A stretch of 64,000 nt of DNA from Branchiostoma belcheri (lineage: Eukaryota; Chordata; Leptocardii; Amphioxiformes; Branchiostomatidae), in assembly GCF_001625305.1 (NCBI RefSeq), contig NW_017803998.1, forward strand, positions 951,467 through 1,015,466, read 5' to 3'. How positions within the stretch are numbered: position 1 is the first letter of the stretch; each line of letters begins with the position of its first letter. The position numbers and the translations under genes were made by a program. Shown here in pieces: positions 9,340 to 23,300 of this stretch. The notes below the pieces were generated by a model that was not told the DNA's origin, did not search any database, and saw nothing but the letters and a program-made list of their open reading frames with translations.

Positions 9340-11241
9340 CTGGAAAAGAACAAAAAGTAAGTGTTAAGAACATTAGATACTGAGGCAATAGCTTTTAGAT
9401 TTATTTGTATCTAGACTCTGTAAGTCTTTGAATACTAGTAATACATGTACAAATGTATAATATCTACTACAACAGCAGTAGTGATGAATACATGTATTAC
9501 TACTATACAATAAAATTATTCTAGATCCATTTTTTGTTCAATCTGAAACCTTGGTGAGAAAGTGTTGTTGCATATAAGATTTTTACTGAACTAGAATGGA
9601 TGGAATGTTCATAAGTGTTGAAATGGATATAATGTATAGGACCACATTCTCAACCTGTGAAATATGATACGAATATATACAATATTACAAATATTAAATG
9701 TAGTTGTACACACATGTACAGATAATATATTATGTATGTAACATATGACAGAAAATGTATGCTGGCCAAATGTTCACATGAAAATTTACGCAAAATAGTC
9801 AAGTTGGTATAGTCGACTTGCATCGCAATAGCATTTTTAGATGTAGGTGTGCTACAATGAATGAATGAATGAATGAATGAATGAGACTTTATTTTCGTGT
9901 CCTGCGCTTTCCCGAGCCCAGCCCATGTGGGCTTATACGACACCGATTCAAGTTTATGTTCATGTTCAAGTTTATATGCATGCACTATACTAGAATCTGT
10001 TGAAGAAAGTATTCTTGCAACACACAAAAATCATAAACTTAAAGGACCTTTCTACAACAATCTAGAGCGGCTCTTTTTCTGGTTCCGCCTCGGCGTCTCC
10101 TTGTCGCACATTTTCTTCGTGGATAAGAGCGTCCATCATGATCTTATTTTCTTTCTTAATCTGGTCGTCAAGTTCTTTAGGCACATCAGGAATAATGTAG
10201 CCTATGAAGTCTCTCAAGAAAATGATAAAATTCTGAAACGACACAGCAACGAACAAAGAAAGGAAATCATCAGAAAGAAAACAATGTCTAGAAACAATGT
10301 AATACATAATATATGACTGATGTAGTATGATTACTATGAATATATAAATTATTGTAAGAAAATGATAATTTAAAAGGTTACAAAATTGATGAAAATTAAA
10401 GTGATAGAGGTGATACACAATGAATATACTACATGATATGTTATAAAATCATGTACAATGTCACAGACTAAGGACAATAAAATGGCATTTTTATATTCAG
10501 TACAGTCAAACCAGTACCTATATCGTTGTTACTCTGCATCAAGGCCACTAAGCCATTGATATATACAGTGACTGTCAAACCTAGCCTGGGTACCATCCGG
10601 ATTTTCGCTACGCAACGCTCGAAAAAATCATAATTTTTTTGAGTGTTGCGTAGCGAAAATCCGGATGGTACCCAGGCTATGTCAAACCTGTACTAGTGAC
10701 CATCTCTACATAGGGACCACCTGACCATTGATAAAGTACTAGTGATCACCTCTTCACTAGTGATCAAATCTTCATATAGGACCACCTGGCCATTGTATGC
10801 TACCACTTTTTGGTAGCATAAGAATAATGTCTATAGTGGCTAAGTCTTTGCTATAGTTCCCTGTGTAGGTAATACAGACAGTTTGGGCTGTATCATCTCT
10901 CTCTATCCTGTTATTACTTTATGACAAAAGTTTGAGTGCTGGAATCTCACCTGGAAACATATAACAAAGCCTAATCTAGCGGCAAAGATGTGCCAGTATG
11001 CCAGGTTGTACTTGTATGGCTCATCCTCCCAAGGGGCATCCCTGAAGTCTCGATATCTGGTGATGTTTCAACAAAAAAAAGGATGTCAGCCTCTCATTAC
11101 TGTCATCAACTACAAATAGTTTAGGCGCTCATGACACAAAACTATTTTTGATGTTGCTACAGAAACAAGGCAGTCAGATGTCTGAGACTTGACATCCCTA
11201 GAGCTACATTGCTACAGAAGCGTATGAACACACACGCACAC

Positions 11242-11313
<72 letters not shown>

Positions 11314-14300
11314 CAGGCCAAAGCATCATGTACTCCACTCACAATCAAGATCACGCTGTCAGGCTTTGTAAACTACATTTGTACGTCAGGTCTCATACAA
11401 CATTCAGATAAATTGGTAACTGTAAATGGTTTCAGGGTATCAAATACGTATAAGCAGCATGCTGCATTGTGGATAATGCATGAAAATTGTCTGAGACATA
11501 ATTTTACAACAAAAAAGAACTACGGACATGAATTAAACATAGTCTAGACGAGAACTGTTACAAGTTCACATGCTCAGTTTGACCTCCATAACATACATTT
11601 CTTTGTGAGTAAATAACTTGAATAAACAGCTAGGAAGGTTCATAAAATGCTTGTATTTTTCACCTGCAAAATTGGACTACTTCTCCCAGAGATCTGTTGT
11701 CCCTGGGTTCGCTCCCCGGCTCGAAATCCGACACGTTGAAGGTGGAGAGTGACCAGTCGATGAAGCCGTGGAGCGTCCCGTCAGGACTGTACATGTACTG
11801 GTACACCGTCCTCGGGATGAAGTTTGATGTAATGGCAATCACAAAGGCCTGGGGAATGGGACGGGTTCTCACCTTTAGAACACTGACTCAGAGGTTTCCG
11901 GGAGGTAAAGACTATTAGTTGCAATTTAGCTACCAATGGACCTATACCATTATTACGTCACAGTTTGTTTACCTGTTCTAAAGAACATTCTAGAACGGTC
12001 AGTAAAAGAATAAAGATCATTTCAAAGTTTTCAAAGTAAGGTATGTCTGATTTTTGCTGCATCTATCTAGTTGTGTTGAAACAGCATTACATGCCGCATG
12101 GGTGATTTAGTTGTGACATTAGACGAAAGTAGTACTGTATTAAAAGCCTTATATTAGGCTAACGCTAGCACAAACACACACCGCGCTACACATCCCTGTA
12201 CAATATAAACGTCGATTGACCGGCATTCATTGCGGTAAACAAACTGTGACGTAATAATGGTATAGGTCCATTGATACTTGTTTTAGGCAGCATGGAGGAG
12301 GTTAAAGATCATAAGTAATAACAAAATAAATAGCTGTTTTAATTCAAACATCCAAGTTGATCTGTTCAAGTTACTGTTACCAGGTTCTTCAATTTTTGTT
12401 GTAATCGGTAGGAAATCAGCACCAAGGACAAAACCATCATCTATTGCTAATTGAGATTGCCGGGAGGTACCGACTGTTCAGTTGCAATTTAATGCTTAGA
12501 CTTTACTGAGCAACATAAGCTATCAGATAAACTTAAACATAATTTCATCTCCCACAAAATGCTAAAGAAGAAAGTACAGTTATGAAACTTACATTCACAA
12601 TGACGGAAATCTTGGTGATTCCCTTCAAAATGTTGTACCAGATGCCTGTGGAAAGATGGAGAAATACACAACATAGAAACCCAAACACTGGCAGCTCACT
12701 TTTTTTGAGATGTGTGAATTGATCATTCAAATAAAACAAAGTCATCACCAAATATATTACAAATGTTAATTTTCATCACAGTCATTATTACAAATCACAA
12801 ACTTTGAAATCATACAAGAAAATCCTTCATTCTGTTATTAATTATAAATCATTGCAATAATAACTTGCAAAATATTAATGGATTATGTAATAATACCATA
12901 ATTTCAAACTTGGGAATATATCATTACACTCATTTCCCTCCAGTAATTATAAATTTACAAATCAAACATTCATATTCATAATTGGATTAATGAATGGGTT
13001 ATGTACATGTAGTATAAGAACTGTATGGTTTCTATTACCAATATCATATGTGACCTTTATCTTACAAGTATTTAAGATATCAAGCACAAACTTGCAACAA
13101 ACCGGTATCCACCCCTGGTTTTAATTCAGCAAAAACAAAAACGAAAAACACAGCATAGCATTACCGTGGGTACAAGGGGCAGCGGTACATTTTAAACTAT
13201 CCACAAACACGTATGCACCATACTTTAAAATGTACCTATGTCCTTTGCCCGTTCGGCCATGGGCCTGCGAAGCTCCTGTACAAATTTTCGTGCATCGAGT
13301 CTAATCTCTAGAACGTTGTTGACGAGGGCCAGCAGCGGTGCCAGCGGGAAGGAGGCCACGAAAATCGTCACGAAACCAAACTGGATGACTGGAAAACAAG
13401 TTGTAACATTAGAGAGCAGTTGTGTATTGTATGCAAGACGTTTGATACAAATTTTCATTGGAAAGTGGAGGAGAATATTTCTTGCAGTAGTCCATAACCT
13501 TTGGTACCAATCTTTTTAATACGAGTTGATCTTCCATTTCTATACTTTCTTAACTGACCCATCCATACCACCATGTAATGTTGTTCAGTAGCTGGCTCCC
13601 AAAAAGGAACAGACATGCACATAGCAGGAAATTAGACAGGAAATGAGATAACCTTTTCTGGGACCTTTGAACTAAATTCTTGCTAGTGTCTCTGACATGC
13701 CTATCATGTGAAAATAACTACAGAAACACAGACACACCAAAAACAAAACCTGTATACACACTGTCAGAGTTTTAAAAAATCTGGTACTTCTTGAATTTGC
13801 TGTTATACATACTCATTTCCAGGTACTCTGGTGACAATCCACTGAAGGGTTCCAAGACGAGGTCCTCCTCCCAGCGGGTGTCCCGCGGGCCGGCCTTGTC
13901 CTCGGCTCTCTCCGCACGCTCCTTGCACAGGCCAAAACAGGTGCATTCTCGCAGGAACTTCTTGAGTTTTCTGCACGGATAGCATGGTAAGCATCATTTC
14001 AGTCTGTTCATAAGTTATACAGAAAAAAATGGAGACAAGGAGAAGGATGCATTATGGGTTTTTGTGACCTTCCAGTTCTCAGATCTTGTTTGTATGATGT
14101 AATTCAATCAGGTATTACACCACTTCCCTTACCACTTATCTGAACCTGGATGTGTACATGTGCTGGATCACCTCTATCAATCAACTGTCAACACATCACA
14201 ACCCACCCAACATGCAATGGAAGCTATTTAGAAAGACAAACCACTAACCACTTTTACAAATGTTTGATTGGAAAACTCTTATACTTACGGCATCCCGATC

Positions 14301-17300
14301 TCCATAACATTGTTTTGAATGAGCTGTTTGCCAGCCATGATAATGGACAGCTGAATACACAGTTCATAAAGGCATCCTCCTGGCCCACACTGCAGTCAAC
14401 ATACATTTGCATAGTTTAACATACATCTGCATAATCTACATTCGGGAAAAGACATTTGCATGGGTTATTCCATTTTTAAAGTTATAGCAAGAGGGTCAGA
14501 ATTTTTCAAAAACACAAAATAGTTGTTGGTCACTAAATGTTCATAACTAATAGCATAATAAATAAGTGTTTTAATTTCAACATTTAGGTTGATCTGTACA
14601 AGTTACTGTACTGTTACTGACTCCTTCCAGTGAAGTTTGTTGTAATCATTAAGAAATCAGCACCAAGGACAAAACCACCATCTATTACTACATGTACATG
14701 TATAAGTACCTCTTCCATGCGTAGGCCAGGTGCTGCATAGATGTATTGTCCAGGGCGGCCCATAAACCTTAGGACAAAAGACATAGTAGAATATTTATCA
14801 AGTTGATATTTTAAACAAGAATAAGGTCAAAGTCAGGTATTAGGAAGGATCCATTCATGCCTATTATGCTTTCAAGGAACTTTCTGTGCTTGAAATTTGC
14901 CACAATTTACGATGGGTAAGATACAAAAATAACACAGAAACGGGTAGACAATCCACTTGTGTCTATAATGCTGATAACAAACTTTAACAAACTGTGCTTA
15001 AAATTTAACACAATTTACGAAAAACACAGAAATGAGTAGAAGTGTTACCCACCTGCCCTTGAAGAAGGCCACGTAGAAAATGGAAGAATACGAGTTGACG
15101 AACTTGAGGAGGAAGAGTTTAAAGATGAGTTTGTCTTCATATTCTGTTTCAGTCCTCGGACACTCCAGGTTGGTCAGGAAAGCCGCCACACTGCCATAGA
15201 TCTGTGGATAGGGCATTGGCATGATTTTGATGAATTGTACTCTTTGCCATTATACAGGGAGAATCTAATCTTCAAGCAAATGTTGGGGTTCTCTCTTTCC
15301 AGTTTATCATCACTTCATTTAGATGTGCTTGCATCAAGTCTTTTTTGCAAGATTTTTTTAATGACGGGATGCCCTTCCTAAGGCCAACCCAAACCCTAGT
15401 AGGGCCCAGGATCCCTCTAACTGAGGGGGGAAGAAATACGTGTTAAGTGCCTTTTCCAAGGATGCATGTCCAGACATGTCTGTGTCCAACCCTGGGGATT
15501 GAACCTGGGTCTCCTTGCTTGACAGTCGGATGCTCTACCACTACACCACACGGATGCCACACTGGTTGAACATTGTAATCATTTCCTAACTGCTATTCTT
15601 CCCTGTTAGCGGGTTTTCTCTTGGGTGATTGACAGAAGTCTGGCTTAAAATGTAGCATAGATTTGCCTACTGGTTGTTCCGGTGTGTACAAATTTAAGTT
15701 GGTTCCGATGTGGTCCGCCAATAGAGGGGAGACACCATGCCTTAAGAAATGCGAAACGAAATGAAGACACAAAGTCTCACATCCTGGTAAAAATCAATAT
15801 TACCTCCACGTATTCAGGTTATGTTCTTGAGTTTCTTTATTTGTTTTCCCATGCATATGCTAGTCACTTCAGGGACACTGACGGGAAGTTAGGTCAAAGG
15901 TCCTAGAAAAGTTTATCAAAAGTCCTCATTTTCTGACTCCAATTCCTGGTATTGTGATGTCTAGTTATGTTGGAGTAATGTTAACTTATGAGAATGCATG
16001 ATATTGACTTTGGTATGAGACTGCATTCGACAGGATCATTGAGAAATATTGTATGGTAAAACAATTAATTCACAAAAACATTCTATTTATTCAAAGAGTC
16101 TGACACTGAAGCATAGCATTCCCCAAGCTAGCTCACCTCATCCAGAATGAGGATGACAATAAGATTGAGTGTCACGGCGGTTCCTGATACGATCTGCCCA
16201 GAGTTAGGATAGATGGCCAGCGCTGAGGCCACCGACAGTCGGTACATGATGACAGCAAAGACTGCTGCTAATGTCACGGTGAACTGGGAAAAGAAATATG
16301 GTGTCAATAATTATGATGTATTATAGCCAACACACTCACACTCACTCACAACATGCTTTATAAATGCTGCCTTTTAATGATATGATATGAATCTTTATTG
16401 TATGTTCTTGCTCCCAGATGGGCTAAATGCACAAGAGGATATCCAGTATGTAAAACATGAGTATTTCATACTGGTACACTATATTCTAATGTAAAGTGCT
16501 AGGAATCTATACAATACAACAATACTATATTCTACCTATCATCTACTGTTAGTTGCCCTTTCTTCTCTCTTTTTGAAACATTTGGAAACATAATTACATA
16601 GTTTGTCTACTTATAATGCAAAGGATTCTGGTTGCTAGCTTTGCTCTTTTTGATATGTATGCTTGGAAGTAAATACACATCTTATTTTTTCTTCCAGTCT
16701 TATTAAAAGTTCTGTCAAGAACAGATCCAGAGATCAGAGCTTTTTTAATGAACCAGTATTCTAAAATCATCCTTCTAACTCTGTCATCATTTTCCTGAAA
16801 CTTAAGTCATGTTTTTCCTTTAAAAATTTTTCTTTACATTTTTATACATGTGCAACTCCTCATTAAAAAGAACATCAAACAGGGGTGAATTTTTCATTCA
16901 TAAAACTTTAGTACAATGATGCGCTATACTAAGTTAAAAATGTATTGTTTTAATGTGTTTGGGGTGTGGCTGTCCCTAAATAGGGGATCTACATGGCTGT
17001 ACTTACCATGGTTAAGATGGTAACAGAAGACACACCAACAGCAAACAGTGTCTGTCTCTTCGGTAACTTCACTTCTTCACCCTGTGCAGCAAAAATAAGC
17101 ATCAACACTACAAGAAACATAACCTTCATTCTGACTATATATAGTGATCTGATCACATGCTTTTATGCTATACAGCATCACTTTACTAGAATATAGAAGG
17201 CCTAGCTTTGTAATATCCACATATACTTGTCTTGGTCTATTTATGTGATTTCTAATTTGTTATGTAAAATCATGAATAGCACAACTTCTTTAAAGTTTTG

Positions 17301-20300
17301 GGCTGGACATGCTATATTTAAGAGATGTTTTTTTATTCACTGTATTATTAAGCATTCCAAAACCAACAGTCCATATTAAAGCTGCAATTGCCTTACTTGA
17401 CTGAGTTATGCAGAAGCAAAGTTTTATACCTCCAGCTTCTTACAAGAGCAATGTCTGAATAATTATGAAACTGACAATTATTCATGCTAAATCTTTGAAA
17501 AAGCACAACAACAACTCTAAGACTTGATAATGACAGTACATGGAAGTCAAAGCAATTTTCTAAAATTTGAGATGAAATTTGAAATAAGACAAAATTCAAA
17601 TTTTGGGGGGCAACATCTTTGTGAAAGGCAATATTTTTTTGGGTCTCACAGTAAAAATTGATCTTAAACTGAACAAAATTATCATTGGGGGCAAATGTTT
17701 AATTCTTTTTTTCTTTCAAACAGCCTTCGAAAGACCAATGGCCCTAACTTTTGAGGGTCGATTATTACAAATTAAGGAAAAGGGGAAACAGCCACTGCTT
17801 TGAACATGCGTTGTATACAACATAAATTATGTAAAATGTAAATGCCTTATACAACATCTTATCACAAATTGTATTCATAACAGTTTCTGATTTATGCATC
17901 ACAAGAAGAACACATTGGTTATTAAGAAAGTTTAACATCTGCAAGAAGAGTGCACCAGGCATAAACAGCTGTCTCAGTGCATATTAATTACTGGATGCAA
18001 CAACTTGCATGAGATCTTTATGACAAGCTCAAACCCAGATATGCTAGCAATGTTAGCTAAAGATGTTATATCTTTAAATATCCTCATGATATTTAATTTT
18101 GACATTCATAGTCAGCAAGCCTCCTTTGGTAAATATTCAAGCAAAGGTCATTATTATTATGATTCTTACTGTACATCTTGCACTTTTTATGATAATCGTT
18201 ATGCAGAGGATTCCTTACGAGCTCATAAAACTTCTGAAACATTCCCAGTTCTAATTTCACCCACCCACCCAATCAACTTCTTTGAAACACAGATTTGAAT
18301 CAGCCATGATCGAATCAGCCATGATTTGACAATTTGAAATTGCTTCCTAGTTTTTGTAAACCTCCACATCTAGCAAAGAAAACCCACCAATTCCACATGG
18401 GATAGTGTCAGCTTTTTTGGAGGCTGTTATGAATTGTGGCAGTTTGAAAACTAAGTGACCCGTCTGAAAACTAAATGACCCCTTTAGCACATGTGTTGGT
18501 CCACCGTTCAGTTCATTTTGTTTCTGAACTGTCACAAGTTTCAGTTGAAAACTACCTTCTAAAGAAAGCTGGCACCTGCCCACGTGGAATTAGAAGGTGA
18601 AATAGGAAGCGATTTGTAGCAGTCATCGGACATGGCCTAATCTGAGTTTTAAAGTCAGGCTGATTTGGACTCGGTGCATGTAGAATATCAGGTCTTTTAG
18701 TAGCAAGCATTCGTTTTCCTATGGGTGAAGCATTGCAAGAAGGCCAGTGTCTGGCCCGAGCACTTTGTCAGGCAAGTAATATTGCAGAGTCAACAAGCCG
18801 CAAGAAGCAACAGCACAGATAGAGAGCAGGAGTAAGGCCATACTAACCTTTTTTGTTGGTTCTCATACATTAAATATAGAAATCTTAGTAAGAGAAAACA
18901 AAAACAGAGGAGCTGAGAGAAAAACGTGAATACTGCTATCCTTGTATTCACCTACTGTAATTGTGTACCAAAGTACATACTGTTTTAATTTACAGTTGAT
19001 CTTCCAGGATATAGTATTTATTTCGTTTATGCATGAGAACCAACAAATTGAATTTGTATGGCCTGAAGGGTAACGACGGCCTCATTACCAGTTCAACAAT
19101 CTCGAAGTGGTCCTTAAAGATTGACTTTGACAAAGACACGGTGTACAAAATAGAACTGACATAAAGTTTTTTCTCTGTCTTCTGTAAAGAAATGTGAAAA
19201 GGAAGTGGAAAAAAAAGATGGATGAAAAAGTAAATGACGAAAACACAGCATTTGACACAAACCGATTTATTGAGAAGAAAGTAACACCGATTTAAAAGAG
19301 GCCACAGAGTGTTTCTTCTTTTTTTGACCAGACTTCGGACAGAAGACGATCAAACTGGTAATTGTTTGGCCATAGGAGTCGACCATTGGACAGCTGGATT
19401 ATCCTCCATAGAAGGTGACTTCTAACAGGAACTACAAATTCAGCCTAATCTATGCAAACTTGTGCTGCATGTGTGTCCTAAGAAGGCAACCAAAAAGGGC
19501 TCTGGAAAGTTTCCTACAATCTAAAGAGAAAATCACACTTTTCCCAGAATTAAAAACAGAAGTACACTGCAGGAAAGAAAACTGGCATGATATTTTCCTA
19601 CGATAAAAAATTTCAAAGTTGCAAAAAAGCACGTATCTTTCACATGATGTAAAATAAAATTGCAAAGTTGCATAAAGAATTGGACAGAATTGCATACTTT
19701 CCTATAGTGTAAAATGAAACTGCAAGTTTGATAAATTCGTAGTAAATTTTCATACAATTTAAAATCAAATTGCAGCCAAAAGAAAAAAGATGTTAATATC
19801 GCTGTCGGTTCCCAGCAAGATAACCAAAAGGGCACTGGCATAATTTGCCTACAACTCAAAATGTATGCACACAGGAAAGGAAATTGAAGAGAATTGCACA
19901 TTTTCTACAAGTCAAAATGAAATCACAAAAGGAAATTGGGGAGAATCCAGAGGAGAAAATGTTAAGGTCACTGTTCTATACCATGCCTGAATCTTCGGCG
20001 TTTCCTGACGCACTACTCTGGCCCTGTATAACGCATGCCGAACACGACGGCCAGAACAAGGACAGAGGAAAAGAAATCGGTTAGTCTACATCTACCAGTA
20101 CAAGTTGGTTAATTCCTTAAACACATGCAGACATAGATACTACACCCTGAAAATGAATTATTACGATTATAAATTCCTTTTATGGCTTTTATTATTTTAT
20201 TGTCTACACTTTACAGTATTAAATACCACTTACAAGCTACTTTAGGAGCAATCTGGAAAGTTAGAAGATTGTTTACGTGCTATCCATAGCAAAGCCGCTT

Positions 20301-23300
20301 ACTTATTATTAGCACAAATTAGCATAACAAGTTCATGCTGTTATGAGAGGAGAAATTTTCTGATTAACACACACATGCATTAAAAGCCAGGCAAAAGAAA
20401 CAAAATGCAAAGGAAAGTAACGCCGAATATTCCAGCATTTGCAACAGGCACATAGTTACACAATCATGTACACATATCCATAATTTTAGAAATGACATCC
20501 TACTAGGCAAAATATAGCTAGTTTTTTGGGGTAGGGAATGGGGAAGCCAGCCTGGGAACTTGTTAAAGAAGCATTAGAGGAAAAAGGGTCATTGGGGAAT
20601 TGACAGCTGTGCGGCCCTTCGGCGTTACTTTCCCTCGGAAGTGTTCTTTACACACGAAAACTTGAACAACAGTCCCAAGTTCAACAGCAACTTCGGATTC
20701 CAGCCATGAAATGAATAATGTGCCAGCCGTACAGACATTCCAATATTGCTTGCGGTAGCGTCAAAACTACATGCACTTGCAACCTTGCAGTAATATGTCT
20801 TATGTACATGTATATAGGGAACATTGGGTTCTAGAATTGCTTTCAAAGAGGATGACCTACAATCATGTAATTGTCATTGATCACAAATTCTATTACCTAT
20901 GTATGACATAAGAAAAATGTTATAATTTTTTCTGCTAATAAAAATTGTATGTAAAGAAAGCCTATTAGTAAACTTTCAATCAGGGACAATGATAGCACTA
21001 GATGGTATATAAACCAGTCTAGTTTTGTCAAACCTGTCTATAGTGACCACTGAAGGGACTTTGAGAAAATGGTCACAGTAAACTGGTGGCCACTATATAT
21101 AGACATTAAAATGCTGTCACAATGGCCAGGTGGTCCTTATGCAAAGGTGGTTACTAGCCTAGAGATAGGTTTGACTGTTACAGTAGTTGATTCCATAGAG
21201 CTATATTTTGTACAATTTAGAAGAAATGGAAATGGTGATCTATGGCAATATACATGTAGTGTACAATCCTCTTTGACAGTTTTCGTGTGCAAGAAAATGT
21301 TGAGGAAACACACATGTACACAAATGGTCACTTGACAGCCTAGATGCCATTCTGCTTAGGTGATGTCTGCTCCAAATGTCACTACAACCAAATTGCAACA
21401 TTTCTAACAGACATAAACTAACCAGGATAATATGACACCCAGGCTACACATGACGACAAGAATAAATGGAGAAAACTTACGCATATGTACAAGGGATGAA
21501 ACGGCATGCTTACACACTGTACATCAATCAAAATCACAACGACAAGATAACAAAGTTTAAAAAGGAAGAAAACACATGGTGGTTTTGGGTACAAAAACAA
21601 GGGTATGTACAAACATGGTACAGAATGTACAGGAATTTCAGCATTGATGAAACACAAATATGCACAGTCAAAAAAGGAGAATCAGGATTTTTGCCGAAAT
21701 ATCCCTAACACTGCTAATGATATTCGAATGAAAGTTCAACCCTGTTTGTGAATGACTTTATTAAGATCTTATATGCTATTTTTGTACACAAAATTAAGTG
21801 CTTACCAACCAGGTTGTTATCAGTTCTCAGACCTTTCTCAAGTTGAAATGACCCAAAGCTTATGTCACATGACCTGACTGGAAGTGTGAGGTCAGCAAAG
21901 GGCCAATATTGACTGCAAGGTACTTTTGACCCTTTGCTGATGTCACACTTTTCTTCAGGTCATGTGTGTAGGCTTTTGGTCATTCCAACTGGAGAAGGAT
22001 TAGAGCACTGATTGTTGGTAAGCAATTTAATTTGTGTACAGAAATAACATAAACAATCTTGACATTGTCAGTGGTTTTCAGATATATACTGCCATTGTTC
22101 TTATGATTTTGAAGTTCAATTTGATGCTTTGATTTAGCATTGGAAACCAAACAAATGAGCAGTAACAAGATATATTAATAGGTTCATCTAAAAAAATGAT
22201 TGGCTTTGCTCAGAAGCCACCTTGGAAGGAACCTTCTCCCTTCTAGTAAGCCATTTTTGTAAATGTCCAACGTGACTTTGTTAAACATTCATCAAATCTA
22301 TCTCTGGATTATCATGATTGTGAAATATAAAACCATCTCACCGTCTTGTCTGCTTGCTCTATCCTGTGTTTCACAAGCCTCGCTTCATACTCAGGCCTGG
22401 GTTGTTCCTGTTTCGTCCAGAAAAAAACAGCAACAATCAATATCTTTGCTCCGCATGAAACAGATGAAAGACCCTTAACTTTGTTACAGGTTTTAAGACA
22501 TGTATACATGTAGTACAACCATGTTCTATGTCTATGTACTATGTATGTATGTAGTGATTCAATGATTGAAAGGAGTGTTTTACAGTATTGAGGCAGTGAG
22601 TATGGGAGCCCAAATCAAATAAGTAAGCTAGTAAGCCAATGAATCAGCTCATAATTGCTTAATATACAATGTAGTAAGTATTTGTCAACATCAAATGGTG
22701 CTATTTATCTGGGCATGACACTGGCATTTTAAAAACCCAAAAGCAGGTCACAGACATCTGGGTGTTTCTACTACTAGTACCTCTATCTCAAATGGAGAAG
22801 ATTATATTTGTGAGACTTCTTTGTTTTTCTTTTATGGGATGTATCTATTCCATCCTTATAGGCATATTCAAGCTCTGTAAGACTACACAAAAAGTCAAAG
22901 TATTACCTCTTCTTCCTCAAAGCCTGACAAGTCCCATGCATAGTTTAACTCCATTTGTTTCCGTTTCCAGTTCTCTAAAAACCATGTGGCTGTACATGTA
23001 TGGAAACAAAAACAGGAATTGAAGATGTTCATGAACACAAATCCGATAAAAATTGCTGCTTCTTAAATCAACAAATATCATCATCATGTTGATCATTCAG
23101 ATTTAAAATCTTCAAACGAAGTATGATTTATTTTATGCTTCAAATAATATTACTAAGACAGACATTTAAAATCACATACATGTGTACCAGGCTCTCATTG
23201 ACTAGAATTCTTGACAAAAAATATTTCAAGTCACAGTTCGATAATCAGTTCTGTAGAACAAATAAATGCAAACCGACTTACCCCATAGTGACATGAATAT

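Larger units (their letters stand above)
17082..22341 (-). other. Intron 15 (5.2 kb)
   Basis: No exon recognised. It contains a degenerate tandem repeat (19540-19960), one copy of the CAAACCTGT repeat (21000-21180) and a MITE (21799-22024). Vertebrate ANO1 has extra alternatively spliced loop sequence at this point. A short cassette exon could be missed here. Confidence 0.5.

Noticed and set aside
11157..11354. Cys-Val-rich open frames on both strands
   Set aside because: They are translations of the CA microsatellite.
15480..15560. Possible tRNA-Asp gene on the minus strand
   Set aside because: GTC anticodon-like loop and boxes are seen, but the stems carry mismatches and it is joined to a SINE body.
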